Source: Pinisolibacter aquiterrae (lineage in GTDB: Bacteria; Pseudomonadota; Alphaproteobacteria; Rhizobiales; Ancalomicrobiaceae). From it: a stretch of DNA of 64,000 nucleotides. The position numbers and the translations under genes were made by a program. A model generated the notes under the pieces. The model saw only the letters and a program-made list of their open reading frames with translations, searched no databases and was not told the origin of the DNA. Below, piece by piece: positions 28,260 through 37,620 of the stretch (positions are counted from its first letter, which is position 1; each line of letters starts with the position of its first letter). The stretch lies in NCBI RefSeq assembly GCF_019160155.1, contig NZ_JAFNIH010000025.1, forward strand, positions 186,001-250,000, given 5' to 3'.

Positions 28260-29615
28260 GGCGGCCGCCTCGTCGAGCGAGGCGCGGAACAGATCGACGA
28301 GTTCGTCGACCTGGGCCTCGGTGATGATCAGCGGCGGACAGAAGGCGATCGCGTCGCCCATCGCCCGGCTGATGACGCCCTTCTCCTGCATGATCCCGGC
28401 GACCAGCGCCCCGAGCTTGCCGGCCGGATCGAGCGCCGTCTTGGCCGCCTTGTCGGTGACGAGCTCCACCGCCGCGATCAGCGCGACACCGCGCACCTCG
28501 CCGACCAACGGATGGCTCTCGAGCGCGCGCAGCCGACTCTGGAGATGCGCGCCGACCCGGGCGGCGTTCGCCACCAGCCCACGCTCCTCGATGATCGCCA
28601 GATTCTCGAGCGCCACCGCCGCCGCGACCGGATGCCCGCCGGCGGTGAAGCCGTGGCCGAGCGTGCCGATGCGCCCGCTCTCCTCGGCGATCGGCCGATA
28701 GACGCTCTCGTCGATCATCAGGGCGGAGATCGGCAGGTAGGACGAGGACAACTGCTTGGAGCACACCAGCACGTTCGGCTTCATGCCGTAGGTCTGCGAG
28801 CCCCAGAGATTGCCGGTGCGGCCGAAGCCGCAGATGACCTCGTCGGCGACCAGCAGGATGCCGTATTTCGCCAGCACCGGCTGAACCTTCTCCCAATAGG
28901 TCGCGGGCGGGACGATCACGCCGCCGGCGCCCATCACCGGCTCGGCGAACATGGCCGCGATCGTCTCCGGCCCCTCGCGCAGGATCAGCGCCTCGAGATC
29001 CTCGGCGCAGCGCGTCGCGAAGGCCTCCTCGCTCTCGCCCGGACGGCCCTCGCGCCAATAGTGGGGCGCGGTCGTGTGGAACACGCCCTCGATCGGCAGA
29101 TCGAAGGAGCGATGGTTGTTGACGAGGCCGGTGAGGCTCGCCGAGGCGAGCGTGACGCCGTGATAGCCCTTGACCCGCGAGATGAACTTCTTGCGCTGCG
29201 GCTCGCCCATGGCGTTGGCGCGGTAGCGCAGCAGCTTCATCACCGTGTCGTTGGCCTCCGAGCCGGAGTTGGTGAAGAACACCTTCGACATCGGCACCGG
29301 CGCCAGCGAGATCAGCTTCTCGGCGAGGTCGATGACCGGCCCCTGAGCCTTGTGGCCGAAGGTGTGATAGTAGGGCAGCCGCTCCATCTGGCGGGTCGCG
29401 GCGGCGACCAGACGCGGCTCGGAGAAGCCGACGCCGACGCTCCACAGGCCCGCCATCGCCTCGATGTAGCGCTTGCCGTGGATGTCGTGGACGTAGATGC
29501 CGTCGCCACGCTCGATCACCAGGGGGCCGATCTCCTCGTGGCGAATCGCGTTGGTGTAGCCGTGGAGGTGATGCGCGACGTCGCGGGCTTCGGGGGAATT
29601 CGGCGCATGGGTCAT
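28245..29615 (-). CDS. class III PLP aminotransferase (omega-amino acid:pyruvate type)
   Basis: 456 residues. Class III features include TNSGSEANDTVMKLLRY (phosphate cup), VADEVICGFGRTGNLWG (PLP Asp) and VCSKQLSSSYLPISA with the PLP lysine. The product transfers amino groups between an omega-amino acid or amine (beta-alanine, putrescine, GABA-like) and pyruvate or another keto acid. The N-terminus (HLHGYTNAIRHEEIGPLVI) matches this family. ATG 29615 is chosen; the open frame to 30500 lies over pcs. It has no linked substrate-specific gene, so the amino donor is not known. Confidence 0.93.
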   Translation of the reverse strand: MTHAPNSPEARDVAHHLHGYTNAIRHEEIGPLVIERGDGIYVHDIHGKRYIEAMAGLWSVGVGFSEPRLVAAATRQMERLPYYHTFGHKAQGPVIDLAEKLISLAPVPMSKVFFTNSGSEANDTVMKLLRYRANAMGEPQRKKFISRVKGYHGVTLASASLTGLVNNHRSFDLPIEGVFHTTAPHYWREGRPGESEEAFATRCAEDLEALILREGPETIAAMFAEPVMGAGGVIVPPATYWEKVQPVLAKYGILLVADEVICGFGRTGNLWGSQTYGMKPNVLVCSKQLSSSYLPISALMIDESVYRPIAEESGRIGTLGHGFTAGGHPVAAAVALENLAIIEERGLVANAARVGAHLQSRLRALESHPLVGEVRGVALIAAVELVTDKAAKTALDPAGKLGALVAGIMQEKGVISRAMGDAIAFCPPLIITEAQVDELVDLFRASLDEAAASVGL

Positions 29616-29788
29616 GGAGCGCGGTGTCCCTTTGGACTGGAGGAATCGGAAAGGGGCGCCACCGGGCGCCCGAGACCCTGGGACCTTATGCCGAAACGAC
29701 GCGCGACCAAATCGCTCGACGCAACGCTGCCGAACGTTCGACGGAGGCCTCGGTCTCCGACCCGGGCCGAAACGGCGTGGGCTCGGTC

Positions 29789-30505
29789 TCAGTCGTCGGC
29801 CCAGGGCGAATGGCGCGCGAAGGGCAAGGCGAGAAAATAGAGGCCGACGGCGAGGAACCCGGCCTTGATCGGCCAGCCGACGTGGAGATCGGCGACGATC
29901 GCCGCCGCCGCGAGCGCGAACCATGCCATCGTCACGGCGATGGTGACGACCCGCAGCTTCTTCACCCGCAACGGATGGACGAAGACGACGGGGGCGAACA
30001 TCGCCGCCGTGCCGACGACCAGGATCGCCGCGCTCGCCGGCCACGGCAGCCGCAGCACGAAGAGATAGAGCACCGCCACGTTCCACAGCGCCGGAAAACC
30101 GCGGAACCAATAGTCGCGGGTCTTCATCGCGTTGTCGGCGAAATAGAGCGTCGAGGCGAGCGTGACGACGAGACCGAGCCAGAACGACACCGGCGTCGGC
30201 ATCAGGTCCGAGCGCCACAGCGCGATCACCGGCACCAGCACATAGGTGAGGAAGTCGACGACGAGATCGAGCACGACGCCGTCGATGCGGGCCGCCGTCT
30301 CCGTCACCTTGGCGGCGCGAGCGAGCGTGCCGTCGATGCCGTCGATGAAGAGCGCGAGGCCGAGCCAGGCGAAACAGGCGGCGAAGTCGCGCTCGATCGC
30401 CGCATAGAGCGCGAGCAGCGCCACGGCCCCGCCCGAGGCGGTGAAGATGTGCACCGAAAAACCGGCGGCGCGGCGAACCGAGGCCGGTTTGTCCTCCCAA
30501 GTCAT
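29789..30505 (-). CDS. pcs: phosphatidylcholine synthase
   Basis: 238 residues with about seven or eight membrane helices. The CDP-alcohol motif begins at Asp55 (DGIDGTLAR) and ends GVVLDLVVD at Asp80 and Asp84; the spacing of 12 between AR and G is that of bacterial Pcs rather than the usual 8. FSVHIFTASGG near the N-terminus also matches Pcs. The enzyme joins choline to CDP-diacylglycerol to make phosphatidylcholine, a common membrane lipid of Hyphomicrobiales. ATG 30505 was chosen to give the family N-terminus; the codons upstream to 30604 are unlikely to be read. Confidence 0.92.
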   Translation of the reverse strand: MTWEDKPASVRRAAGFSVHIFTASGGAVALLALYAAIERDFAACFAWLGLALFIDGIDGTLARAAKVTETAARIDGVVLDLVVDFLTYVLVPVIALWRSDLMPTPVSFWLGLVVTLASTLYFADNAMKTRDYWFRGFPALWNVAVLYLFVLRLPWPASAAILVVGTAAMFAPVVFVHPLRVKKLRVVTIAVTMAWFALAAAAIVADLHVGWPIKAGFLAVGLYFLALPFARHSPWADD

Positions 30506-30827
30506 GCTCGTCGTCCCGAACGGCGGCGATCTTCCGATCGAAGACCCTGTCGCTCCGTCACAAAGCATGTCCCGAAGGTTCCGGCAACGTCTGTTCGTAT
30601 CCACGGCGACGAACGGCGAAACGAGCGGCGGACGGCGGTCCTCCGTCGGGAAGGCCGTCGTCCACCACCCTTCCGCGCCGCGCCCTCCCCCGTCGCCTCG
30701 GCTCGCACCATGGGCACCGCTCTTCTTCGGACCCGTCGACGACGGATCGGCTCGGCGGCGCTACCTCACTCGTGGAACGAGGACGGTGCGAACCGGCGAC
30801 GCGGCCGGAGGGGACGCGGATCGGACC
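30506..30827. other. gene-free interval upstream of pcs
   Basis: About 320 nt. Open frames on both strands lack a ribosome site and a protein-like composition. It should contain the pcs promoter; I could not single out a convincing one. Confidence 0.3.
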
Positions 30828-31079
30828 TCAGCCGACCGTCACGCGACGGCGGGTCGGTCCGAGCGCATCCTCGAAGGAGATGAGCACGGCGGAAATCGTG
30901 CGCATCTCCTCGGGAAATTCCTGTCGCGCCCGGCCGATCGCATCCTGGACCAGACTGTCGGCGATCGGATCGGGGCGATAGAGGCGGATCTGCGAGGGAT
31001 TGTCGTGATCGTCGTAGGTTACGCCGACGTCGACGCCGAGGAGATCGGTGAGGCGGTCGGACAGTTGCTGAAAAGACAT
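30828..31079 (-). CDS. small conserved-looking cytoplasmic protein, unknown function
   Basis: 83 residues, acidic and soluble, with a compact alpha/beta appearance (MSFQQLSDRLTDLLG; DNPSQIRLYRPDP; TISAVLISFEDALG). A good ribosome site (GGAG, 8 nt before the ATG at 31079) supports translation. It lies between the trehalose operon terminator and pcs, on the same strand as both. I do not recognise a family. Confidence 0.65.
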   Translation of the reverse strand: MSFQQLSDRLTDLLGVDVGVTYDDHDNPSQIRLYRPDPIADSLVQDAIGRARQEFPEEMRTISAVLISFEDALGPTRRRVTVG

Positions 31080-31145
31080 GGATCATCTCCGTCGATATCG
31101 AACGTGTTTCATGGTCGCTGCGGCAGCGTGTCTCACGGTGGATCC

Positions 31146-31184
31146 CGCCCGCTCCGATGCGGCGAGGAGGCATCGGAGCGGGCG
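31146..31184 (-). terminator. strong hairpin after the otsA operon
   Basis: Perfect 15-bp stem (CGCCCGCTCCGATGC and its complement) with a 9-nt loop, 6 nt after the otsA stop. No T-run follows, but position and stability suggest termination or 3'-end protection. Confidence 0.65.
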
Positions 31185-31189
31185 AGCAC

Positions 31190-32656
31190 TCACCACAGGG
31201 CGGTGAGCGCCTCTCGTCCTCGAGACGTCACGAACCGATTGTCCGCCGACTTCATGAAGCCGAGGAGACGGCTCGCGAGGCTCGGGGGGCTGTCCTCGAG
31301 GGCCGAGAGGAATCGCGTGGCCCAGACGTCGACGGGATTTTCGACGAGGCTGGCCCACATCTCGCGCCAGCGGGCGCGGCGCTCCTCGAGCGGCATCACC
31401 AAGGCGACACCGATCGACTTGGCGACGCCCTCCCCGTCGTAGGGATTGACGAGGATGGCTCCGTGCAGTTCGGCCGCCGCGCCGGCGAAGCGCGACAGCA
31501 CGAGGACGCCGGGGTCCTCCGGGTCCTGCGCCGCCACGTATTCCTTGGCGACGAGATTCATCCCGTCGCGGAACGGCGTGACGAGGCCGACGGCGGCGGC
31601 GCGGTAGAGCCCGGCGAGCGCGGTGCGGCCGTAGGAACGGTTGACGTAGCGGATCGGCGTCCAATTGGCCTCGCCGAAGCGCCCGTTGACGCGGCCGGCG
31701 GTCTCCGAGACCGAGCGCTCGATGTCGGCATATTCCGGCACCTCGGAGCGGCTGCGCGGGGTGATCTGGAGATAGGTGACCTTGTTGATCCAATCTGCGT
31801 CGCTCTCGATCAACTTCTCGAAGGCCGCCATCCGCTCCGGCACGCCCTTGGAATAGTCGAGCCGGTCGACGCCGATGATCATCTTGCGGCCCATCAGGCT
31901 CTCGGTGATCTCGCGCACGAAGGAAGCCTTGCCGGCTCGCCGCGCCCGCTTGGCGAAGCCCTCGGTCTCGATGCCGATCGGGAAATGGGCGATGCGGGTC
32001 GTCTTGTCGTCCCAGCCGACGATGCCGCGACCGTTCGAGCGCAGCCCGTATTCACGGGTCAGATAGGCGAAGAGATTGTCGGCGTCCGCCTCGGTCTGGA
32101 GCCCGACCAGATCGAACTGCAGGAGCGCGCGCACCAGATCGTCGTGACGCGGCAGCGCGGTCAGGATGTCCGGCGCCGGCCACGGGATGTGGTGGAAATA
32201 GCCGATGCGGTTCTTCAGCCCCAGGCGCCGCAGCTCCGAGGCCAACGGAATCATGTGGTAGTCGTGGACCCAGATGATGTCGTCGTCGCGCACCATCGCC
32301 GCGAGCGCCGTGGCGAAACGACGGTTGACGTCGAGATAGGAGGCGAGATCCTTCCGCGCGAACTCGGTCAGATCGAGCCGCGTGTGCATCAGCGGCCACA
32401 GGGCGCGGTTGGAATAGCCGTTGTAATATTCCTGGACGTCGTCCGGGGTCAGATCGAGATAGGCGTAGGAGACGTTGCCGGCGTCGTGGAGCGTCGGGGT
32501 CGGATCGGGCTCGGCGACCGCCTCGCCGGACCATCCGAGCCACACGCCCCCGCGCTGCTTCAACGCCTGTTCCAAGGCCACCGCCAGGCCGCCCGCGCGC
32601 GTGCGGCCGTTGGCGGGGTTCGGAACGCGGTTCGATACGACGACGAGCCGGCTCAA
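31190..32656 (-). CDS. otsA: alpha,alpha-trehalose-phosphate synthase (UDP-forming)
   Basis: 488 residues, GT20 family. [13 protein letters not shown] starts the protein; [30 protein letters not shown]-like [12 protein letters not shown] and [15 protein letters not shown] line the active site, and [17 protein letters not shown] is at the donor site. It makes trehalose-6-phosphate from UDP-glucose and glucose-6-phosphate. The start is taken as TTG at 32656: it overlaps the GH15 stop (TTGA), GGGAGGA sits 6 nt upstream, and the family N-terminus begins there. The ATG five codons upstream overlaps the ribosome site. Last gene of the operon, followed by a stable hairpin. Confidence 0.93.
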   Translation of the reverse strand: MSRLVVVSNRVPNPANGRTRAGGLAVALEQALKQRGGVWLGWSGEAVAEPDPTPTLHDAGNVSYAYLDLTPDDVQEYYNGYSNRALWPLMHTRLDLTEFARKDLASYLDVNRRFATALAAMVRDDDIIWVHDYHMIPLASELRRLGLKNRIGYFHHIPWPAPDILTALPRHDDLVRALLQFDLVGLQTEADADNLFAYLTREYGLRSNGRGIVGWDDKTTRIAHFPIGIETEGFAKRARRAGKASFVREITESLMGRKMIIGVDRLDYSKGVPERMAAFEKLIESDADWINKVTYLQITPRSRSEVPEYADIERSVSETAGRVNGRFGEANWTPIRYVNRSYGRTALAGLYRAAAVGLVTPFRDGMNLVAKEYVAAQDPEDPGVLVLSRFAGAAAELHGAILVNPYDGEGVAKSIGVALVMPLEERRARWREMWASLVENPVDVWATRFLSALEDSPPSLASRLLGFMKSADNRFVTSRGREALTALW

Positions 32657-34434
32657 AACGCATCCTCCCATGATTTCGACAGTCGCCGGGCGCAACGAAT
32701 GAGCCCGACCATCGAATAGGTTTGCGGGAAATTGCCCCAGAGCTCGCCGGTTTCGAGTTCGACACCTTCCGAGAGGAGGCCGACGTCGTTGCGGACGGCC
32801 AGGACCGAGGCGAAGACCTCGCGGGCCTCCTCCTCGCGACCGACACGCGCCAAGGTCTCGGCGAGCCACAGGGTGCAGATGTTGAAGGCGGATTCCGGTT
32901 CGCCGAAGTCGTCTTCTCCGGCGTAGCGATAGAGATGATTGCCGTGGCGCAGGCGGCGCTCGACCTCCGCCAGCGTGCCGAGCGCCATCGGGTCGCGCGG
33001 CGCCACGAAGCCGAGATCGGCGAGGAGCAGCAGACTGGCGTCGACGTCCTTGCCGCCGAAACACGAGGCGAAGGAGTTCAGTTCCTCGTTCCAGGCCTCC
33101 TTGACGATGCCCTCGTGGATGTAGTCGGCCGAGGCGCGCCATTTGGCGGCGCGATCGGCGAGACCGAGATGATCGGCGATGCGGGCGAGGCGATCGCACG
33201 CCGCCCAGCACATCACCGCCGAATGGGTGTGGACCGACTGCCGGCCGCGATATTCCCAGACGCCGGCGTCGGGCTCGTTCCAGCGGCGCATCGCCTGTTC
33301 GCCGAGCGGTTCCAGCATGGCGAAGAGGTGGTGGTCGCCGGTATGGGTCAGGCGCGTGTCCCAGAAGCTCTGGGCGAGCGCCAGCACCACCGAGCCGTAA
33401 CTGTCGTTCTGGACCTGCGAATAGGCGCCGTTGCCGACCCGGACCGGACCGAGATCGCGATAGCCGGGCAGTTCCTTCACCTCGCGCTCCTCGAGGCGGT
33501 TCTCGAAGGTGAGCCCGTAGAGCGGCTGGAGATAGCCGGAAGGCGAGCGCGCCACGATGTTCTTCACCCAGCCCATGAAGTTCTCCATCACGGCGGTGGC
33601 GCCGAGACGGTTGAGCGCCTGGACCGAGAAGAACGCGTCGCGCAGCCAGCAGAAGCGATAGTCCCAGTTGCGGCCGGGCGAGCCGTATTCCGGGATCGAG
33701 GTCGTCAGCGCCGCGACGATGCCGCCGGACTGCTCGTAGGCACACAGTTTCAGCGTGATCGCCGAGCGCACCACCACGTCCTGCCATTCGAACGGCAGCG
33801 CCAATCCCCGTGTCCAGGTCGTCCAGTAGTCGTGGGTGCACTCGCGCGACCGGCGCTCGAATTCCATCAGCTCCTCGACGATCGCCTCGTCGGGGCCGAG
33901 CACCAGCACGTGTGGCCGGTCGAGCACGAAGGTGATCTCGCGATCGATGAACTCCGCCGGCACCGTGGTGGTGAGGCGCACCACCTGATCCTCGAGCAGA
34001 TAGCGGACGTGGTTGGAGCCGCGCGTGCGATCGGGCCGGCGCCGGCCCCAATCGGTCAGAGGCCGCATGCGGATGGTGATCTGCGGCTGACCGGAGATCG
34101 GCTCGATGCGCCGGACGATCATCGACGGACGCAGGATCCGCCCCCAGTGCTGATAGCGCGGGACGTGATCGGTGATCCGGACGATCCCGGTCGCCGAGGC
34201 GATGTCGGTCTCGAGAATGGCGGTGTTGGTGAGATAGCGGCGTCGGGTCGACAGCTTGTCGGCGACGTCGATGGCGAAGGACCCCTCCTCCGCCCGGGAA
34301 CCGGCCACCAGCGCATGGAACAGCGGATCGCCGTCGAAGCGCGGCAGACAGCACCACACGATGGTGGCATCGGCATCGACCAGAGCCGCGATCTCACAGT
34401 TTCCGAGCACGGCCAGATCGAGGGAATTCTTCAT
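32653..34434 (-). CDS. GH15 family glycoside hydrolase (glucoamylase/trehalase-like)
   Basis: 593 residues, the usual length of bacterial cytoplasmic GH15 proteins. The N-terminal beta-sandwich (LDLAVLGNCEIAALVDADAT; WCCLPRFDGDPLF) is followed by an (alpha/alpha)6 barrel with GRNWDYRFCWLRDAFF, where GH15 places its substrate-binding residues, and ELWGNFPQTYSMVGLI near the end. Relatives hydrolyse alpha-glucosidic bonds, some of them trehalose. Because it sits between otsB and otsA with 4-nt overlaps, action on trehalose or a related glucan is likely but inferred. No signal peptide, so it is cytoplasmic. Confidence 0.9.
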   Translation of the reverse strand: MKNSLDLAVLGNCEIAALVDADATIVWCCLPRFDGDPLFHALVAGSRAEEGSFAIDVADKLSTRRRYLTNTAILETDIASATGIVRITDHVPRYQHWGRILRPSMIVRRIEPISGQPQITIRMRPLTDWGRRRPDRTRGSNHVRYLLEDQVVRLTTTVPAEFIDREITFVLDRPHVLVLGPDEAIVEELMEFERRSRECTHDYWTTWTRGLALPFEWQDVVVRSAITLKLCAYEQSGGIVAALTTSIPEYGSPGRNWDYRFCWLRDAFFSVQALNRLGATAVMENFMGWVKNIVARSPSGYLQPLYGLTFENRLEEREVKELPGYRDLGPVRVGNGAYSQVQNDSYGSVVLALAQSFWDTRLTHTGDHHLFAMLEPLGEQAMRRWNEPDAGVWEYRGRQSVHTHSAVMCWAACDRLARIADHLGLADRAAKWRASADYIHEGIVKEAWNEELNSFASCFGGKDVDASLLLLADLGFVAPRDPMALGTLAEVERRLRHGNHLYRYAGEDDFGEPESAFNICTLWLAETLARVGREEEAREVFASVLAVRNDVGLLSEGVELETGELWGNFPQTYSMVGLIRCARRLSKSWEDAF

Positions 34435-35246
34435 ACGGCCTCCTTTCGCAACGCCGTCCGTTCGACGGCGAAATCGCGGATCAACCAATGGACGTCGGCG
34501 ATGCCGCCGACCTCGAAGTCGGCCGCATGGCCGGGACGCGCGCCGACCTGGAACGAGACGCCGCCGAAGGCGCGCGCCGCCAGGAAGGCCTCGTCGTCGG
34601 TGAGATCGTCGCCGAAGACGACCGGCACCCGGCCGGAGAAGCACGCCGTCTCCATCAGACGGTGCAGCGCCGCGCCCTTCGAGGCGCCGGCGAGGGTCAC
34701 CTCGACCACCATCTTGCCGTGGCGCACGCGGAACGGACCGGCGACGCCCTCGATCGCCGCCGCGACCAGGGCCTCGACCGCGACGCGCGCCGCCGGATTG
34801 CCGCGATAGTGCACGGCGACGGCGAGGCCCTTGTCCTCCAGCGTGACGCCGTCGGGCAGGCCCGGCGCCAGGGCTGCGAGACGCTCGCGGATCGGCGCGA
34901 TCTCCTCCGCCGAGCGCGCCTCGGTCATCGATCCGTCCGGCAGACGCAGCTCGAGCCCGTGCTGACCGCAGCCCGGCAGCCGCAGCGGCGCCAGGAACCT
35001 GTCCACCGTGGCGATCGGCCGCCCGGTCAGGATCGCCACGGCGCCGCCGTGGCAGACCGAGAGTTCGGCGAGACACGAGGTCAGGTGACGCGGCACCACC
35101 ACGTCGTCGGGCGTCAGCGCGATGTCGACCAGGGTGCCGTCGAAGTCGATGAAGAAGGCCTTGCGGCGCGGATCGGCCAAGAGCCCGGCGATCGCCTCGC
35201 GCAACGGCGGATGCAACGACCGCGACGCCTCCCAATCGAGCATCAT
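34431..35246 (-). CDS. otsB: trehalose-6-phosphate phosphatase
   Basis: 271 residues, HAD superfamily. FFIDFDGTLVDI holds the nucleophile Asp, AILTGRPIATVDRFL the second motif, HYRGNP and GKMVVEV lie in the cap, and VVFGDDLTDDEAFL holds the magnesium-binding Asp pair. It converts trehalose-6-phosphate to trehalose. ATG 35246 overlaps the upstream stop in ATGA and is preceded by AAGGAG. The stop overlaps the GH15 start by 4 nt. Confidence 0.93.
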   Translation of the reverse strand: MMLDWEASRSLHPPLREAIAGLLADPRRKAFFIDFDGTLVDIALTPDDVVVPRHLTSCLAELSVCHGGAVAILTGRPIATVDRFLAPLRLPGCGQHGLELRLPDGSMTEARSAEEIAPIRERLAALAPGLPDGVTLEDKGLAVAVHYRGNPAARVAVEALVAAAIEGVAGPFRVRHGKMVVEVTLAGASKGAALHRLMETACFSGRVPVVFGDDLTDDEAFLAARAFGGVSFQVGARPGHAADFEVGGIADVHWLIRDFAVERTALRKEAV

Positions 35247-35749
35247 CGCCCACACTCCTTGTCGACCGCCGCCGTCGCCGCGGTGAAGCCGGCGAGATCG
35301 TAGACGTCGGTCGTGTCGTTGCCGCGGCCGGATTTGGCGGAGACCTGCATCTCCTGCCCCGCCTTCATCTCCTCGACCACCCGGCGTTCCTCGACGTCGG
35401 TGGCGAGCCAGGCGGCCGCCCCCTTGGAGAAGAGCTTGTGCGCGCTCGCGCCGATCTGCAGCGAATGCTGCGCCTGAGCGAGGCGATAACCGAAGTCGAA
35501 CGAGATCTCCCAACTGCCGCCGCGTTTGGTGACGAAGGCGAAGCCCGGGTCGCGCTTCAGGGTCGCCGGCAGGCGCTCCTTCGGCGAGGCGATCACGAAA
35601 CAGACCCGCCCGGCGCCCTGGTCGGCGACGATCGCGCGCCATGCGCCGACCTGCGCGAGCTGGCGCTGCGCCGCGACGGCGGAGCCGGCGGTGAACACGA
35701 AGGCGCTCGCCAGGGCGACCGCCGCGACCTTGTTGAAGTTCCTCGTCAT
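35243..35749 (-). CDS. IalB-like (invasion-associated locus B family) secreted protein
   Basis: 168 residues. Signal peptide (KVAAVALASAFVFTAGSAVA, cleavage after AVA at about residue 27), then an IalB-like domain: WRAIVADQGAGRVCFVIASP, FAFVTKRGG, SFDFGYRL and a C-terminal GFTAATAAVDKEC. Such periplasmic proteins are common in Hyphomicrobiales; the name comes from Bartonella, and no invasion role is implied here. The stop overlaps the otsB start by 4 nt, so it is the first gene of the trehalose operon, an unusual partner. ATG 35749 is chosen by the signal peptide. Confidence 0.85.
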   Translation of the reverse strand: MTRNFNKVAAVALASAFVFTAGSAVAAQRQLAQVGAWRAIVADQGAGRVCFVIASPKERLPATLKRDPGFAFVTKRGGSWEISFDFGYRLAQAQHSLQIGASAHKLFSKGAAAWLATDVEERRVVEEMKAGQEMQVSAKSGRGNDTTDVYDLAGFTAATAAVDKECGR

Positions 35750-36183
35750 GGATGGATCCGACCGTTCCTCTGGAACCCGAACCGCGCCGTCGGGCCGACG
35801 GTCCGAGAGTTTCGCTGTCCACCTCCCCTCCCCGGGAGAAGAAGCAGTCGCCGACCTTTCGCGGACTCTCGCCACGCTCCGATCGAAGCACGTATCGCGA
35901 TTCACTTATCGCAAACCAGATGAAGTAAAGTCAATGTTAAATGTTCTTAACATGGCATCTTAACATAGTAACATGCCGCTTTTGAGATTGATGTTCTTTC
36001 TTCGGCGATCTATACACGATGTCTACAGAAGAATTGTTCTGGAGTTCGAGGGGGCAGGGCGAGGTGGGACAGGTCCGGTCGACATGGAAGACGGTCGACG
36101 AGACTGCTAACGTCCGACTCCCCGAGAGCCTGCCGCCGCGTCGGTCGGCATGGGCGCTCGACGGAGAGGCGGAGTTCGAGGAC
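35750..36183. other. divergent promoter region, partly AT-rich
   Basis: The interval between the IalB-like gene (minus) and the sensor kinase (plus) is distinctly AT-rich at about 35900-36020 (taaagtcaatgttaaatg, gcatcttaacatagtaac). Promoters for both operons are expected here. The kinase frame is open from an ATG at 36019, but that start has no ribosome site and its first codons are poor in G/C at third positions, so this segment is treated as leader. Confidence 0.45.
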
Positions 36184-37620
36184 ATGCGGCGGCGTCCGAC
36201 CAAGACCATCGTTGCGGCGAGCGTCGGCGCGCTGATGATCTTCGCGGTGACGGTGCTCGCCTCCCAGGTCGCGGTGCTGATGCACGAGGGCGCGACGACG
36301 CGGCTCGTCGAGCGGATCGGCGACGTCTATCTCGACGGCCTGTCGGCGGCCGTCGCCCCGCATCTCGAGAACGGCCGCACCAACGAGCTCCAGAAGGTGT
36401 TGGAGCGGATGGCGTCCTACCACGACGGCGTGCGCGAGGTCCGTCTGGTGATCCGCGCCGTCGGCGGCGAGGTGCTCGCCGACCTCGCCCGCGACGACGC
36501 GGCGAAGCGCTCGGAACTGCCGCCCGCCCGCGAGGAGGTCTCGCTCACCTCGACCGAGGATCGCGGACGCCTGTGGGTGCAGCGTCCCCTGATGATCGGC
36601 GGCCACGCCGTCGCGGTCCTCTCGGCGCAGCTCGACGTCAAGCCGATCCGCGACGAACGCTTCGCCGCCAACATGACCTCGCTCGTCCTGAACGCCGCGC
36701 TCGCGGTGCTGCTGGCGGCGATCGGCTTCTTCGTGATGCGCCGGCTCCTGCAGCCGCTGCGGCTGCTCGAGGCGGCGCTGGTCGACGCGGTCGACGGCGA
36801 TCCCCGGCCGATCCCGCTCGAGACCGTCAAGGAGACCGCGACCCGAGTCGATCGCCTGCTCGTCGAATACAATCGCATGGCCGCCGCCTCGACCGAGCGC
36901 AGCCAGCTGCAACTCCTTTTGGCCGAACGCTTGCGCAGCGCCGATCTCGGCCGCCTCGCCGCCACCATCGCCCACGAGGTGCGCAATCCCCTGAGCGGCA
37001 TGCTCAACGCGGTCGACACCGCCCGCCGCTTCCGCGACAACCCCGATGCCGTCGCCGCCTCGCTCGATCTGCTCGAGCGCGGGCTCCGCGCGATCGCCCG
37101 GGTGGTCGAGACCACCCTCTCCCTCCACCGCCCCTCGACGCGCCACACGGCGATGAAGCCGGTCGACTTCGACGATCTCGAACGCCTGTTGGCGCCGCTC
37201 GCCGAGCGCCGGCACACGCGCCTGCAATGGACCGCCGACGTCGGTCACGACTGGGCGGTCGACGCCGCGATCGTGCGTCAGATCGTGCTCAATCTCGCGA
37301 TCAACGCCCTCGCCGCCGCCGGCTCGGGCGGCGTCGTCACGGTCTCGGTGGCGCGGCGCGGCGGGCGCGGCCTGATCCGCATCACCGACGACGGGATCGG
37401 GCTGAAGCCGGAATTCACCGAACGGCTCAACACCCTCGACCTCGCCTGGGTCGACACCACCGAGCGCGGCATCGGCCTCGGCGTGGTGGTGCGCGCGGTC
37501 GCCTCGCTCGACGGGCGCATCGTGGCGCGCGGCCGCACCCCGGGCGGCACCGAGATCGAGGTGTCGCTGCCGCTGTCGAAGGCGCGCCGCGTCGCCGAGG
37601 AGGAGACCTCCGCGTCATGA
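36184..37620 (+). CDS. sensor histidine kinase
   Basis: 478 residues from ATG 36184. Membrane helices at about 9-31 and 163-186 enclose a periplasmic sensor of about 130 residues without recognisable fold. A HAMP-like linker leads to the HisKA domain with phosphorylated His264 (TIAHEVRNPLSG) and the HATPase domain: NLAINALAAAG (N box), ITDDGIGL (G1), ERGIGLGVVVRAV (G2). The partner regulator overlaps its stop by 4 nt. An upstream in-frame ATG at 36019 would add 55 residues but lacks a ribosome site; GAGG is near 36184. The signal is unknown. Confidence 0.92.
   Translation: MRRRPTKTIVAASVGALMIFAVTVLASQVAVLMHEGATTRLVERIGDVYLDGLSAAVAPHLENGRTNELQKVLERMASYHDGVREVRLVIRAVGGEVLADLARDDAAKRSELPPAREEVSLTSTEDRGRLWVQRPLMIGGHAVAVLSAQLDVKPIRDERFAANMTSLVLNAALAVLLAAIGFFVMRRLLQPLRLLEAALVDAVDGDPRPIPLETVKETATRVDRLLVEYNRMAAASTERSQLQLLLAERLRSADLGRLAATIAHEVRNPLSGMLNAVDTARRFRDNPDAVAASLDLLERGLRAIARVVETTLSLHRPSTRHTAMKPVDFDDLERLLAPLAERRHTRLQWTADVGHDWAVDAAIVRQIVLNLAINALAAAGSGGVVTVSVARRGGRGLIRITDDGIGLKPEFTERLNTLDLAWVDTTERGIGLGVVVRAVASLDGRIVARGRTPGGTEIEVSLPLSKARRVAEEETSAS

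Noticed and set aside
36019-36183. Upstream extension of the sensor kinase from ATG 36019
   Set aside because: There is no ribosome site, the first codons are AT-rich at third positions like the promoter region, and the membrane helix starts directly after ATG 36184.
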